Positions 7,679-15,443 of a stretch of DNA of 26,608 bases are shown piece after piece; within the stretch, counting starts at the first letter, position 1, and every line of letters begins with the position of its first letter. The notes beneath the pieces were generated by a model that did no database searches, was not told the origin of the DNA, and saw only the letters and a program-made list of their open reading frames with translations. The position numbers were made by a program, and so were the translations under genes. The DNA comes from Lachnospira sp. UBA2821 (GTDB lineage: Bacteria > Bacillota > Clostridia > Lachnospirales > Lachnospiraceae), in contig DEGR01000067.1 in assembly GCA_002351535.1 (NCBI GenBank), positions 202 to 26,809 of the forward strand. The letters run 5' to 3'.

Positions 7679-8779
7679 TTACATAGCAACCGGAAGAATG
7701 AGATAATTATATGTTTCATTTTCATCCTTCATATACATTGGTGCTTTTGAATTCAACAGATAAATGTCTATCTGTTCGTCATCAATAACTTTAAGAGCAT
7801 CAAGTAAGAATTTAGGATTAAATCCTATTATCATATCTTTACCTTCTTTTTCAATTGATATACTTTCATTCATATATCCGATAGTTGAATTAATCTTTAA
7901 TTCGAGTTCCCCATCCTGAATAGTAATTACTATAGGTTTTCTATCGCTTTCTTTAACAAGAAGTGTTGCTCTGTCAATACAGTCAATAAGCTCTTTTTTA
8001 TTTATCTTAATCTTAGTTTCATAATCATTTGAAAGCATCTGCTCTATTCTGAAATATTCACCATCAATTAATCTTGAAACTACAACTGTATTGTCAAATT
8101 CAAATACAATGTGGTTGGAAGTAAAGAATATTCTTACCTCATCTTCCGAATTTCCGGTAAGAATCTTTGATATTTCACTAAGTGTTTTACCCGGAACAAT
8201 AACTTTAACATCATCAAATGCTTCTTTTAATTCAATGTTTCTTAATGAAACACGATGTCCGTCAAGAGAAACAACTTTCATTTTACCTGAGTTAATTTCG
8301 AATAAAACACCTGTCATAATCTTATTACTGCTCTCAGATGGTGCTATAGAGAAAATTGTCTGTCTTATTACTTCTCTTAAAGAAAACTGTGATAAGTAGA
8401 TAAATTTATCTTTTTCAACATCAGGAAGGTTAGTAAAATCTTCACCTGATTTACCGGCAATGTTAAATTTAGCTTTATCACATGATATATTCATTCTATA
8501 ATTACTGTCAGTCTCTATAATTACTTCGCTGTCAGGAAGTTTTCTTGTAATTTCTGAAAAAATCTTTGCATCAATTGCTATGCATCCTTTTTCAATTATC
8601 TCCCCTTTAACAGTTGTTTTAATACCAAGCTCCATATCGTTAGCTGTAAATCTTATCTCATCAGAAGTAGCATCTACAAGTATACATTCTAATATAGACA
8701 TAGTGGTTTTTGATGGTACAGCTTTCATAACAATATTAATAGCGTTAAGTAAATCAGATTTTTCAAAAATTAATTTCAT
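7679..8779 (-). CDS. dnaN: DNA polymerase III beta subunit (sliding clamp)
   Basis: DnaN forms the dimeric ring that tethers DNA polymerase III to DNA and serves as a docking platform for other replication and repair proteins. The 366-residue protein matches the family length and shows the three-domain pattern. It starts MKLIFEKSDLLNAINIVMKAVPSKTTMSILE, has the middle-domain block with GVLFEINSGKMKVVSLDGHRVSLR, and ends in YNYLILPVAM, near the usual conserved C-terminal clamp pocket. GGAG lies eight bases before the ATG. It is downstream of dnaA on the same strand, and its leader holds a possible promoter and an inverted repeat. Its stop overlaps the alternative first ATG of yaaA. Confidence 0.97.
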   Translation of the reverse strand: MKLIFEKSDLLNAINIVMKAVPSKTTMSILECILVDATSDEIRFTANDMELGIKTTVKGEIIEKGCIAIDAKIFSEITRKLPDSEVIIETDSNYRMNISCDKAKFNIAGKSGEDFTNLPDVEKDKFIYLSQFSLREVIRQTIFSIAPSESSNKIMTGVLFEINSGKMKVVSLDGHRVSLRNIELKEAFDDVKVIVPGKTLSEISKILTGNSEDEVRIFFTSNHIVFEFDNTVVVSRLIDGEYFRIEQMLSNDYETKIKINKKELIDCIDRATLLVKESDRKPIVITIQDGELELKINSTIGYMNESISIEKEGKDMIIGFNPKFLLDALKVIDDEQIDIYLLNSKAPMYMKDENETYNYLILPVAM

Positions 8780-8844
8780 GTGTATAACTCCTTCCCACCA
8801 GCGGGTGTATTAATAAATATATATAAGATTCTCGTCGTCGTATT

Positions 8845-8888
8845 ATTATAGGGTGTGAAAATGTTAAAAAGTGTTCTGAACCCTATAA
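8845..8888 (-). promoter_or_regulatory. Possible dnaN promoter -10 box inside a 9-bp inverted repeat
   Basis: On the minus strand TATAAT (8845-8850) follows ACCC. The 9-mer TTATAGGGT (8846-8854) has its exact inverse ACCCTATAA at 8880-8888, 25 bases away. No convincing -35 box is seen at the right distance, so the promoter call is weak. The inverted repeat could be an operator or an RNA hairpin in the dnaN leader. Confidence 0.35.
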
Positions 8889-9074
8889 AATACAATGTTT
8901 CAAGGTTGGATAACCCTGTTTCAAAGCTGTTAAATAAGCCTTGATAACCTGTGATTTGTCAACAGCCTTAAATTTTTGGTAATGAGGTTAAAAATGTTTA
9001 TAAACATGTATTTAACAGTAAATAAACATCAAATTAACATGTTATCAACATAGTTATAATCCTATTTGATAATT
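8889..9074. other. dnaA-dnaN intergenic part of the replication origin
   Basis: This AT-rich gap holds a DnaA-box-like TTATCAACA (9042-9050), a weaker inverted box (TTATCCAAC on the minus strand at 8905-8913), and a perfect 14-bp palindrome ATGTTTATAAACAT (8994-9007). In Bacillus the dnaA-dnaN gap contains a second DnaA-box cluster and the unwinding site, so this is the likely second half of a bipartite origin. Unwinding elements cannot be assigned by eye. Confidence 0.55.
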
Positions 9075-10430
9075 CTAGTTAGGACTTATCTTTTTAGTAA
9101 TTGCTTCTATTGCTTTACTAAGAGATTCATTTGTAGTCATATCTTTCTTTATCTTCTCATAACCGTGAAGAATAGTAGAGTGATCACGTCCACCAAGACA
9201 TTTTCCTATATTAATGCATGATTCGTCTGTTAATTCCCTGCAAAGATACATGATTATCTGACGTGGAAGAGCAATATTCTGGCTCTTTTTCTTTGAAGCA
9301 ATATCATCAATAGAGATGTTGTAATGCTCGGCCACTACATTTTTAATAAGATCACATGTTACGACATTGTTTGTATTAGGATAAATTGTATCTTTAAGAA
9401 CCTCTTTAGCAAGTTCAAGATTCATCTCGACAGGGGAGATTTTTGAATACGCAATAATCTTATTAAGAGCACCTTCGAGTTCACGTATGTTAGATACAAT
9501 GTTAGTTGCTATATAATCAAGCACATCATTACTTATTCCATGTCCTTCAACCTGAGATTTTTTCTGAAGAATAGCCATACGGGTCTCATATTCAGGAGAA
9601 CTTATATCTACGGCAAGACCACATTCGAATCGTGTTCTAAGTCTTTCTTCAAGTGTAGTCATTTCTTTAGGATGTTTATCAGAAGATATTACAATCTGTT
9701 TTTTAGATTCATATAAAGTACAGAATGTATGGAAGAATTCTTCCTGCGATCGGTCTTTACCTATTATAAATTGTATATCATCGATAAGAAATACATCTAT
9801 ATTTCTGTATTTATCCCTGAATTCATTAACTCTCTGGCTGTCGTTTCTTATTATATTAATAAGTTCATTGGTAAAAGCTTCACTTGTTACATAAAGAACC
9901 TTCATATTAGGATTATGATCTATTATGTAGTGAGCTATCGAATGCATAAGATGTGTTTTACCAAGTCCTGCACCTCCATATAAGAATAGCGGATTAACCT
10001 CTTCAGCAGGAGACTCAGCTACTTTAAGTGCATATGCATGAGCAAAACTATTACTTCCACCTACAACGAATGTATCAAATGTATACTTGGGATTTATATT
10101 AGCCGCTATAAGACGACTATTTTGCATTTTAGGTGGTTGCGTTTCTTCTATTATATTAGTGTCATGAGAAATATCTTTTTCAGATATAAATGAAATATCG
10201 AAATTTTCTTCAAACATCTCTGAAATAGTTACCTTGAAGCAGTTGTAATACTTCTTGGTAATGTAAGAAACTCCGGCGGACTCTTCTACAAGAATTGTAA
10301 TCACATTATTATCAACAGAATACAACTTAAGTGGAAGGAGCCAGGTTTTAAAGGATACATCAGAAATATCATATTCTTCCTGAATAATTTTGAGTATTTC
10401 GTTCCATTTGTTATTAATTAGTTCGTACAT
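9075..10430 (-). CDS. dnaA: Chromosomal replication initiator protein DnaA
   Basis: DnaA is the AAA+ initiator that binds DnaA boxes in the origin and melts the DNA. From the chosen ATG it has about 451 residues, normal for the family. Domain I (about residues 1-80) contains YDISDVSFKTWLLPL. Domain III begins with YTFDTFVVG and has Walker A GGAGLGKTH, Walker B VFLIDDIQF and the LEERLRTRFECGL arginine-finger region. Domain IV ends with the DNA-binding signature LTDESCINIGKCLGGRDHSTILHGYEKI. I prefer the ATG at 10430; an in-frame TTG at 10451 would add seven residues, and neither has a strong ribosome site. A good promoter lies 40 to 65 bases upstream. The gene is divergent from rpmH across the origin. 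Confidence 0.97.
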   Translation of the reverse strand: MYELINNKWNEILKIIQEEYDISDVSFKTWLLPLKLYSVDNNVITILVEESAGVSYITKKYYNCFKVTISEMFEENFDISFISEKDISHDTNIIEETQPPKMQNSRLIAANINPKYTFDTFVVGGSNSFAHAYALKVAESPAEEVNPLFLYGGAGLGKTHLMHSIAHYIIDHNPNMKVLYVTSEAFTNELINIIRNDSQRVNEFRDKYRNIDVFLIDDIQFIIGKDRSQEEFFHTFCTLYESKKQIVISSDKHPKEMTTLEERLRTRFECGLAVDISSPEYETRMAILQKKSQVEGHGISNDVLDYIATNIVSNIRELEGALNKIIAYSKISPVEMNLELAKEVLKDTIYPNTNNVVTCDLIKNVVAEHYNISIDDIASKKKSQNIALPRQIIMYLCRELTDESCINIGKCLGGRDHSTILHGYEKIKKDMTTNESLSKAIEAITKKISPN

Positions 10431-10467
10431 TAAAATGACCAAGCCTTTCAAACTTATAATTACTTAT

Positions 10468-10496
10468 ATTGTATAACAAAATTCATTTTTTTTCAA
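10468..10496 (-). promoter_or_regulatory. Promoter of dnaA
   Basis: On the minus strand TTGAAA (10491-10496) and TACAAT (10468-10473) are 17 bases apart, each one mismatch from consensus. The -10 box ends 38 bases before the chosen dnaA ATG. DnaA boxes begin about 100 bases further upstream, so autoregulation by DnaA is plausible, but no box overlaps the promoter itself. Confidence 0.7.
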
Positions 10497-10959
10497 TGTA
10501 ATAGTTACGCATAATTGAATACAGAGTAATATTAAGTTATTAACAAACAGATAAAAGTGGAAAAGTGGATTCAGTTCAAGTAATCTACAGTAAAATGTGG
10601 ATAAGTTTGTGGATAATGTTGATAACTTGTAAGAAATCCAGTAAAAATAAGGCTTGAGAGTTGTTGAATTAAAAATGGGGATAAGATGTTAAATGTTAAT
10701 AATGGTTTACGATAATAACATGTGTTTTAAAGTTAATGTTAATAAGTTAAAAAATATATAAACATTATCAAATCCCTAAAATATGGGAAAAAATGAGTTT
10801 TGCATAGTGATATCCACAGTTATCCACAAGTTATCAACATTTTGTGGATAACATTATGTTAATTAAATTCAGGAATTATGTAAAGTGGATAACATTCCAC
10901 AGATGTAATGTGAAAAGTTAACATTTCATAAAAAACTTGCATACAAATATAAAAAAAGC
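10497..10959. other. Replication origin (oriC), main DnaA-box region
   Basis: This non-coding gap between divergent dnaA and rpmH holds many DnaA boxes. Perfect TTATCCACA occurs at 10820-10828 (plus) and on the minus strand at 10596-10604, 10608-10616 and 10843-10851. TTATCAACA variants lie at 10617-10625 (minus) and 10831-10839 (plus). One-mismatch boxes lie at 10810-10818 and 10884-10892. They form two clusters, about 10596-10625 and 10810-10892. Between them, around 10729-10772, is a very AT-rich run that is a candidate unwinding element. The surrounding genes, which diverge here, agree with an active origin. No gene is seen in the gap. Confidence 0.9.
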
Positions 10960-10988
10960 TTGACTATACAGTATTTTTTACATATAAT
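10960..10988 (+). promoter_or_regulatory. Promoter of the rpmH operon
   Basis: TTGACT (10960-10965) and a perfect TATAAT (10983-10988) are 17 bases apart. Transcription should start near 10995, giving a short leader of about 45 bases that contains the AAGGAGGT ribosome site of rpmH. Confidence 0.88.
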
Positions 10989-11039
10989 TACCATGATATT
11001 TTCCAATTTTATATTTATGTGTAAGGAGGTGCATTTAGA

Positions 11040-11174
11040 ATGAAAATGACATTTCAGCCAAAAAAGAGATCTAGAGCTAAGGTTCATGGATTCAGAGCAA
11101 GAATGAGTTCTGCAGGTGGAAGAAAAGTTTTAGCTGCAAGAAGAGCAAAAGGAAGAAAGAAATTATCAGCATAG
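11040..11174 (+). CDS. rpmH: 50S ribosomal protein L34
   Basis: L34 is a small basic protein of the large ribosomal subunit. The 44-residue sequence begins MKMTFQPKKRSRAKVHGFRA and continues with RMSSAGGRKVLAARRAKGRKKLSA, a complete and typical L34 with the RMSSAGGRKVLAARRAKGR core. AAGGAGGT precedes the start by about nine bases. Another in-frame ATG two codons on is less likely. It is the first gene of the plus-strand operon leading away from the origin and is followed after 43 bases by rnpA, as in nearly all bacteria. Confidence 0.97.
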   Translation: MKMTFQPKKRSRAKVHGFRARMSSAGGRKVLAARRAKGRKKLSA

Positions 11175-11217
11175 ACCGCATTTTTTGTGGTCTTTTCTTC
11201 TCTTTAAAGGAGAAAAT

Positions 11218-11568
11218 ATGAAAAACTTTAATTCAATTAAAAAAAATGAAGAATTTAAGTATATTTATAAATATGGTAAGTCATATGCCAATAAGTATCT
11301 CGTAATGTATGTTTCAGACAGAGATACTTCCGTTAGTAGAATTGGAATATCAGTTAGCAAAAAAGTTGGAAACAGTGTAGTAAGGCATAGACTTACCAGA
11401 TTAATAAGAGAAATATTCAGATTGAATGAATATAGAATGAATGAAAAAAAGGATATAGTACTCGTTGTGAGAGTAAATGCAAAGAATTGTGATTACAGGA
11501 AATTAGAAAGTGCATTTATGCATTTATTAAAGATTCATCAATTATTGGGAAGAGATGAAATAAGTTGA
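11218..11568 (+). CDS. rnpA: Ribonuclease P protein component
   Basis: RnpA is the small basic protein subunit that helps the RNase P RNA cut the 5' leader from precursor tRNAs. The 116-residue protein shows the family motif as GISVSKKVGNSVVRHRLTRLIREIFRL, which corresponds to the conserved KKVGNAVxRNRxKR helix, and ends with a helix containing ESAFMHLLK. The start at 11218 has AAAGGAG ahead of it; the frame extends 11 codons upstream but without support. The stop overlaps the TTG start of yidD by two bases, so the two are probably translationally coupled. Confidence 0.96.
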   Translation: MKNFNSIKKNEEFKYIYKYGKSYANKYLVMYVSDRDTSVSRIGISVSKKVGNSVVRHRLTRLIREIFRLNEYRMNEKKDIVLVVRVNAKNCDYRKLESAFMHLLKIHQLLGRDEIS

Positions 11569-11798
11569 ATACAATCAGTAGAATAGTACAGAAATTTTTG
11601 ATTTGGTCTATTACATTTTACAGAAAATATTTGTCCGGATTGAAAAAGAATAATCACTGCAGGTATATACCTACCTGTTCGCAGTATGCAATAGAAGCAA
11701 TAGAAAAATATGGTCCTTTGAAAGGAAGTTATCTTGCATGTAAGAGAATTCTAAGATGCAATCCTTTCTCAAAGGGAGGGATAGATCCTGTTCCATAG
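11565..11798 (+). CDS. yidD: Membrane protein insertion efficiency factor YidD
   Basis: YidD is a small, probably membrane-associated factor that improves YidC-dependent insertion. The 77-residue protein is full length for the family. It has the hydrophobic amphipathic start with LIWSITFYRKYLSGL, the conserved three-cysteine core CRYIPTCSQYAIEAIEKYG, and the LACKRILRCNPFSKGGIDPVP tail. The start is TTG at 11565, overlapping the rnpA stop; no ATG is available in frame. The yidC gene follows with its start 15 bases after the yidD stop. The function is inferred from the family and from its conserved place between rnpA and yidC. Confidence 0.93.
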   Translation: MNTISRIVQKFLIWSITFYRKYLSGLKKNNHCRYIPTCSQYAIEAIEKYGPLKGSYLACKRILRCNPFSKGGIDPVP

Positions 11799-11812
11799 AA
11801 TGGAGGAAAACA

Positions 11813-13198
11813 TTGTTAAGCATTTTATTAACACAGAACAGCATGCCTATTATTGGATGGTTTGCAAGTATTCTGGGTAAATTTATGCAGGGACTTTATT
11901 GGTTCTTCTGCCTTATGGGAGTTGAAAATATCGGTCTTTGTATTATTATATTTACTCTTGTAATTAAGCTGGTATTGTTTCCATTAACATTAAAACAGCA
12001 GAAATTCAGTAAATTATCTACTCTTATGAATCCTGAGATTCAGGAGATACAGAAAAAGTACCGCGGTAAGCGTGATAATGAGTCAATGATGAAGATGCAG
12101 GAAGAGACACAGGCTGTATATGATAAATATGGCACTTCACCTACAGGTAGTTGTCTTCAGATGGCCATTCAGATGCCGATATTATTTTCACTGTACTATA
12201 TTGTAAGTAATATTCCGGCATACGTACCACAGGTGCAGGATTACTATAAGCCTGTAAGCACAAATATATGTGAAAATTATGACGATTTTGAGTACTTTGG
12301 TAAAATTGTAGAAACAGACAAAGACCTCAAATACGCATATATTAGTGAATTTGTATCTGATTTTGCAAATACTGATGCAGACGGAAAGAAGACTATAGAT
12401 GTTTTAGCAAAATATTCTACTAAACAGTGGAATAACATGGAAAAGACATATGAGAATATAGATAATCTTATTGATGATATTCAGAAATATGATGATAAAG
12501 ACTGGAAAAAGGTCGAGAAGAAACTTACAAAATCCCAGAAAAAAGGCTTTGATGATTTTAAGGAAAGAGTAACAGATGAAAAAAGTGCAGAAAAGATGGC
12601 ACTTATGTACAATAAACAGGTTGATGTTATTGATAATGCTAAATCTAAGATAATGCATATTAATAATTTTGGTCCTCTGAATCTGACACAGACACCTGCA
12701 GCTATGAAGGGAATAGCTTTCCTTATTCCTATATTGTCATTCCTTACACAGTGGTATAGTGTAAGATTGTCTATGGCAAATGCTCAAATGCCTGATGGTG
12801 ATAATCCTATGGCATCATCAATGAAGGTTATGAATAATATTATGCCTTTATTTTCAGCATTTATTGCTTATTCCGTACCTTCAGGTCTTGGTATATACTG
12901 GGTTTCCAATGGATTCTTCCAGATAATTCAGCAGTTGCTGCTCAACCAGTATTTTAAAAAGGTTGACGTTAATGATATAATAAAGAAAAATGTTGAAAAA
13001 CGAAAAAAGAAAAGAGAAAAACAGGGGAACGCTGCTCAGAAGGTAATTAATGCGGCAAATATGAATACTAAGAGCATTTATTCAAATAATACATCAAAGA
13101 ATTCGGATAAGAATGTAACAAAAAAAGGAAATATTAAACACGGAAGTTTGGCTGAGAAGGCAAACATGGTTAAAACGTATAATGAGAAAAATAAGTAG
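11813..13198 (+). CDS. yidC: Membrane protein insertase YidC/OxaA
   Basis: This is a YidC/Oxa1-family insertase that places proteins into the cytoplasmic membrane alone or with SecYEG. From the TTG at 11813 it has about 461 residues. TTG is chosen because GGAGG lies six bases upstream; the next ATG is 14 codons on, and an ATG at 11756 would lie inside yidD. Membrane segments are visible around ENIGLCIIIFTLVIKLVLFPLT, MAIQMPILFSLYYIVSNI, GIAFLIPILSFLTQWYSV and NNIMPLFSAFIAYSVPSGLGIYW. The conserved LFPLTLKQQKFSKL region is present, but the groove arginine of Bacillus SpoIIIJ appears as lysine. A charged, lysine-rich hydrophilic segment of more than 100 residues separates the second and third segments, and the C-terminal tail is strongly basic, possibly contacting ribosomes. 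Confidence 0.94.
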   Translation: MLSILLTQNSMPIIGWFASILGKFMQGLYWFFCLMGVENIGLCIIIFTLVIKLVLFPLTLKQQKFSKLSTLMNPEIQEIQKKYRGKRDNESMMKMQEETQAVYDKYGTSPTGSCLQMAIQMPILFSLYYIVSNIPAYVPQVQDYYKPVSTNICENYDDFEYFGKIVETDKDLKYAYISEFVSDFANTDADGKKTIDVLAKYSTKQWNNMEKTYENIDNLIDDIQKYDDKDWKKVEKKLTKSQKKGFDDFKERVTDEKSAEKMALMYNKQVDVIDNAKSKIMHINNFGPLNLTQTPAAMKGIAFLIPILSFLTQWYSVRLSMANAQMPDGDNPMASSMKVMNNIMPLFSAFIAYSVPSGLGIYWVSNGFFQIIQQLLLNQYFKKVDVNDIIKKNVEKRKKKREKQGNAAQKVINAANMNTKSIYSNNTSKNSDKNVTKKGNIKHGSLAEKANMVKTYNEKNK

Positions 13199-13210
13199 GA
13201 GGTTTTCGTT

Positions 13211-13837
13211 ATGGATTATATTGAAGTAACCGGTAAAACTGTTGACGAGGCTATTAACAAGGCTATGATTCGTCTTAATACTACCAGTGATATGATAGAA
13301 TATGATGTTATTGATAAAGGAAGCACTGGATTACTTGGATTTATTGGAGGCAAACCTGCTATAATCAAGGCAAGAAAGAAAGAAACTTTAGAAGATAAAG
13401 TTATGAGTTTTCTTGATGAAATGTTCAAGGCTATGAATCTTGAAGTTACAATTGATATTAATTATGATGCAGAAGCAGGTAATATGGACATTAATCTTTC
13501 AGGTGATGAAATGGGAGTAATCATAGGAAAGAGAGGACAGACAATAGATTCAATACAGTATATTACAAGTCTTGTTGTTAATAAGGAAAGCAGTTCTTAC
13601 ATAAGAGTTAAGGTGGATACTGAGAATTACAGAAAGAGAAGAAAGGAAACACTTGAAAACCTCGCTAAGAATATTTCTTATAAAGTTAAGAGAACAAGAA
13701 AATCAGTATCATTAGAGCCTATGAATCCATATGAAAGAAGAATAATCCATTCAGCTTTACAGAATGATAAATATGTCGCAACTAAGAGTGAAGGCGAAGA
13801 GCCATACAGACATATAATAGTTTATTTAAAGCATTAA
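13211..13837 (+). CDS. jag: RNA-binding protein Jag/KhpB (Jag-N, KH and R3H domains)
   Basis: Jag (also called KhpB or EloR) is a cytosolic RNA-binding protein that partners with KhpA and influences cell elongation in other Firmicutes. The 208-residue protein has all three expected parts. The N-terminal Jag-N region starts MDYIEVTGKTVDEAINKAM and includes GSTGLLGFIGGKPA. A KH domain carries the GxxG-type loop in MGVIIGKRGQTIDSIQYI. The C-terminal R3H domain has the PMNPYERRIIHSALQ motif with its conserved arginine and histidine. TAGGAGG precedes the ATG. Only 12 bases separate it from yidC, so it is the end of the rpmH operon. Confidence 0.95.
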   Translation: MDYIEVTGKTVDEAINKAMIRLNTTSDMIEYDVIDKGSTGLLGFIGGKPAIIKARKKETLEDKVMSFLDEMFKAMNLEVTIDINYDAEAGNMDINLSGDEMGVIIGKRGQTIDSIQYITSLVVNKESSSYIRVKVDTENYRKRRKETLENLAKNISYKVKRTRKSVSLEPMNPYERRIIHSALQNDKYVATKSEGEEPYRHIIVYLKH

Positions 13838-13858
13838 TATAGTATTAATATTTACATG

Positions 13859-13910
13859 TATGCTGTCATACTTTAAGGCGTATTTAACGGCTTAGATGTA
13901 TGATGGCATA
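13859..13910 (+). terminator. Hairpin downstream of jag, possible weak terminator
   Basis: TATGCTGTCATAC (13859-13871) and GTATGATGGCATA (13898-13910) pair over 13 positions with one mismatch and one G-U pair. The loop contains a second near-inverse, TAAGGCG and CGGCTTA. The stem is followed by TTTTGTTAT, a short uridine tract. It may end or attenuate the rpmH operon before mnmE. Confidence 0.5.
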
Positions 13911-13971
13911 TTTTGTTATAGCGAAAAGATTTGTATGTGAAAGGTAAGTATATAGGAAAGGTATAGATAAA

Positions 13972-15369
13972 ATGTTATACAGTTCAGAAACTATAGCAGC
14001 TATTTCAACGGCCATGAATAATTCAGGAATAGGAATAATTCGTGTCAGCGGGGATAAAGCATTTAAGATTGTGGATAAAATATTTGTTCCATACAAGAAT
14101 AAGGGGATAAAGATAGAAGAATATAAAAGTCACACTATACATTATGGAAATATAGTGTACAAAGGAAAGATAATAGATGAAGTTCTTCTTATGGTTATGA
14201 AAGCTCCTGCCACATATACGAGAGAAGATGTTGTTGAGATTAACTGTCATGGCGGCAATATAGTAATGCAGAAAATATTTGAATTAGTTCTCAGTAATGG
14301 AGCCAGATGCGCAGAATCGGGAGAATTCACAAAAAGAGCATTCCTTAATGGAAGAATTGATTTATCGCAGGCAGAAGCTGTTATTGATTTGATAAATGCC
14401 AAAAATAATATGGCTGCAGATATATCTGTTGGTCAGCTTAAAGGTAACATGTCAGAAAAAATCAGGAAAATAAGGGAAAAACTTATATATCACATTGCAT
14501 ATATAGAATCAGCACTTGATGATCCTGAACATTATGATTTAAGTGGATATGGAGAGGAACTTAAGATAGTTGTTGAAGAACTTATTAATGAATTAGATGA
14601 AGTTATTGACACTGCTGATAATGGTCGTATAATGACAGAGGGTATAAAGACTGTAATTATAGGAAAGCCAAATGTAGGAAAATCTTCTCTGATGAATACA
14701 TTATTGGGTGAAGAGCGAGCCATAGTTACGGATATTGAGGGAACAACAAGAGATTCACTCGAAGAAAGTGTAAGACTTAATGATATTAACCTTAATATAA
14801 TAGATACAGCGGGGATAAGGGAAACTGATGATGTAGTTGAGAAAATAGGTGTGGATAGAGCAAAAAAACATGCTTCTGAAGCTGATTTAATAATATTTAT
14901 TATAGACTCATCAAGAGAGATAGATGAAGAAGACATAAGAATATTTAATTTTATAAAGGATAAAAAAGCATTAATATTGCTTAATAAAATAGACCTTGAC
15001 TGTGTTACGGATGAGAATGACATAAGAAAGTTTATTGATGATAGTGAAGATAATGAAATAATAAAGATATCTGCAAAATATAAAGATGGCATTGCAAGTT
15101 TAACAGAGGCTGTTAAGAATATGTTTTTCAAAGGTGAAATCACATACAATGACCAAATAATTATAACTAATGAGAGACATAAACAGGCAGTGATTAATTC
15201 TAGGGATAGTCTTGAGTGTGTCATTGAAAGTATAGAAAATGGGATGCCTGAAGATTTCTTCACGATTGATATGATGAATGCATATGAATATCTTGGTGAA
15301 ATACTTGGTGAACAGCTTGGTGAAGATCTTATAAATGAGATATTTAGTAAATTCTGTATGGGAAAATAG
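13972..15369 (+). CDS. mnmE: tRNA modification GTPase MnmE
   Basis: MnmE works with MnmG to place the (carboxymethyl)aminomethyl group on U34 of certain tRNAs. The 465-residue protein has the N-terminal formyl-THF-binding fold (AAISTAMNNSGIGIIRVSG), a helical domain, and an inserted G domain with P-loop GKPNVGKSS, switch region DIEGTTRDS, DTAG, NKID and a following SAK. It ends in FCMGK, which contains the conserved C-terminal cysteine motif C-x-G-K needed for modification. The ATG at 13972 follows AGGAAAGG at a slightly long spacing. The mnmG gene follows after 74 bases, the usual partner order in this region. Confidence 0.97.
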   Translation: MLYSSETIAAISTAMNNSGIGIIRVSGDKAFKIVDKIFVPYKNKGIKIEEYKSHTIHYGNIVYKGKIIDEVLLMVMKAPATYTREDVVEINCHGGNIVMQKIFELVLSNGARCAESGEFTKRAFLNGRIDLSQAEAVIDLINAKNNMAADISVGQLKGNMSEKIRKIREKLIYHIAYIESALDDPEHYDLSGYGEELKIVVEELINELDEVIDTADNGRIMTEGIKTVIIGKPNVGKSSLMNTLLGEERAIVTDIEGTTRDSLEESVRLNDINLNIIDTAGIRETDDVVEKIGVDRAKKHASEADLIIFIIDSSREIDEEDIRIFNFIKDKKALILLNKIDLDCVTDENDIRKFIDDSEDNEIIKISAKYKDGIASLTEAVKNMFFKGEITYNDQIIITNERHKQAVINSRDSLECVIESIENGMPEDFFTIDMMNAYEYLGEILGEQLGEDLINEIFSKFCMGK

Positions 15370-15443
15370 ATAGAAGTTCGTTACTTTGCGGTAGGTTGTT
15401 CAGAAATAAAGATTAGTGTAGAAGAATTAGAATGGAGTACGAG

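Noticed and set aside
14532..15263. A 243-codon minus-strand open frame inside mnmE
   Set aside because: It is a serine- and leucine-rich shadow of the MnmE frame, which is clearly real; there is no ribosome site or known domain.
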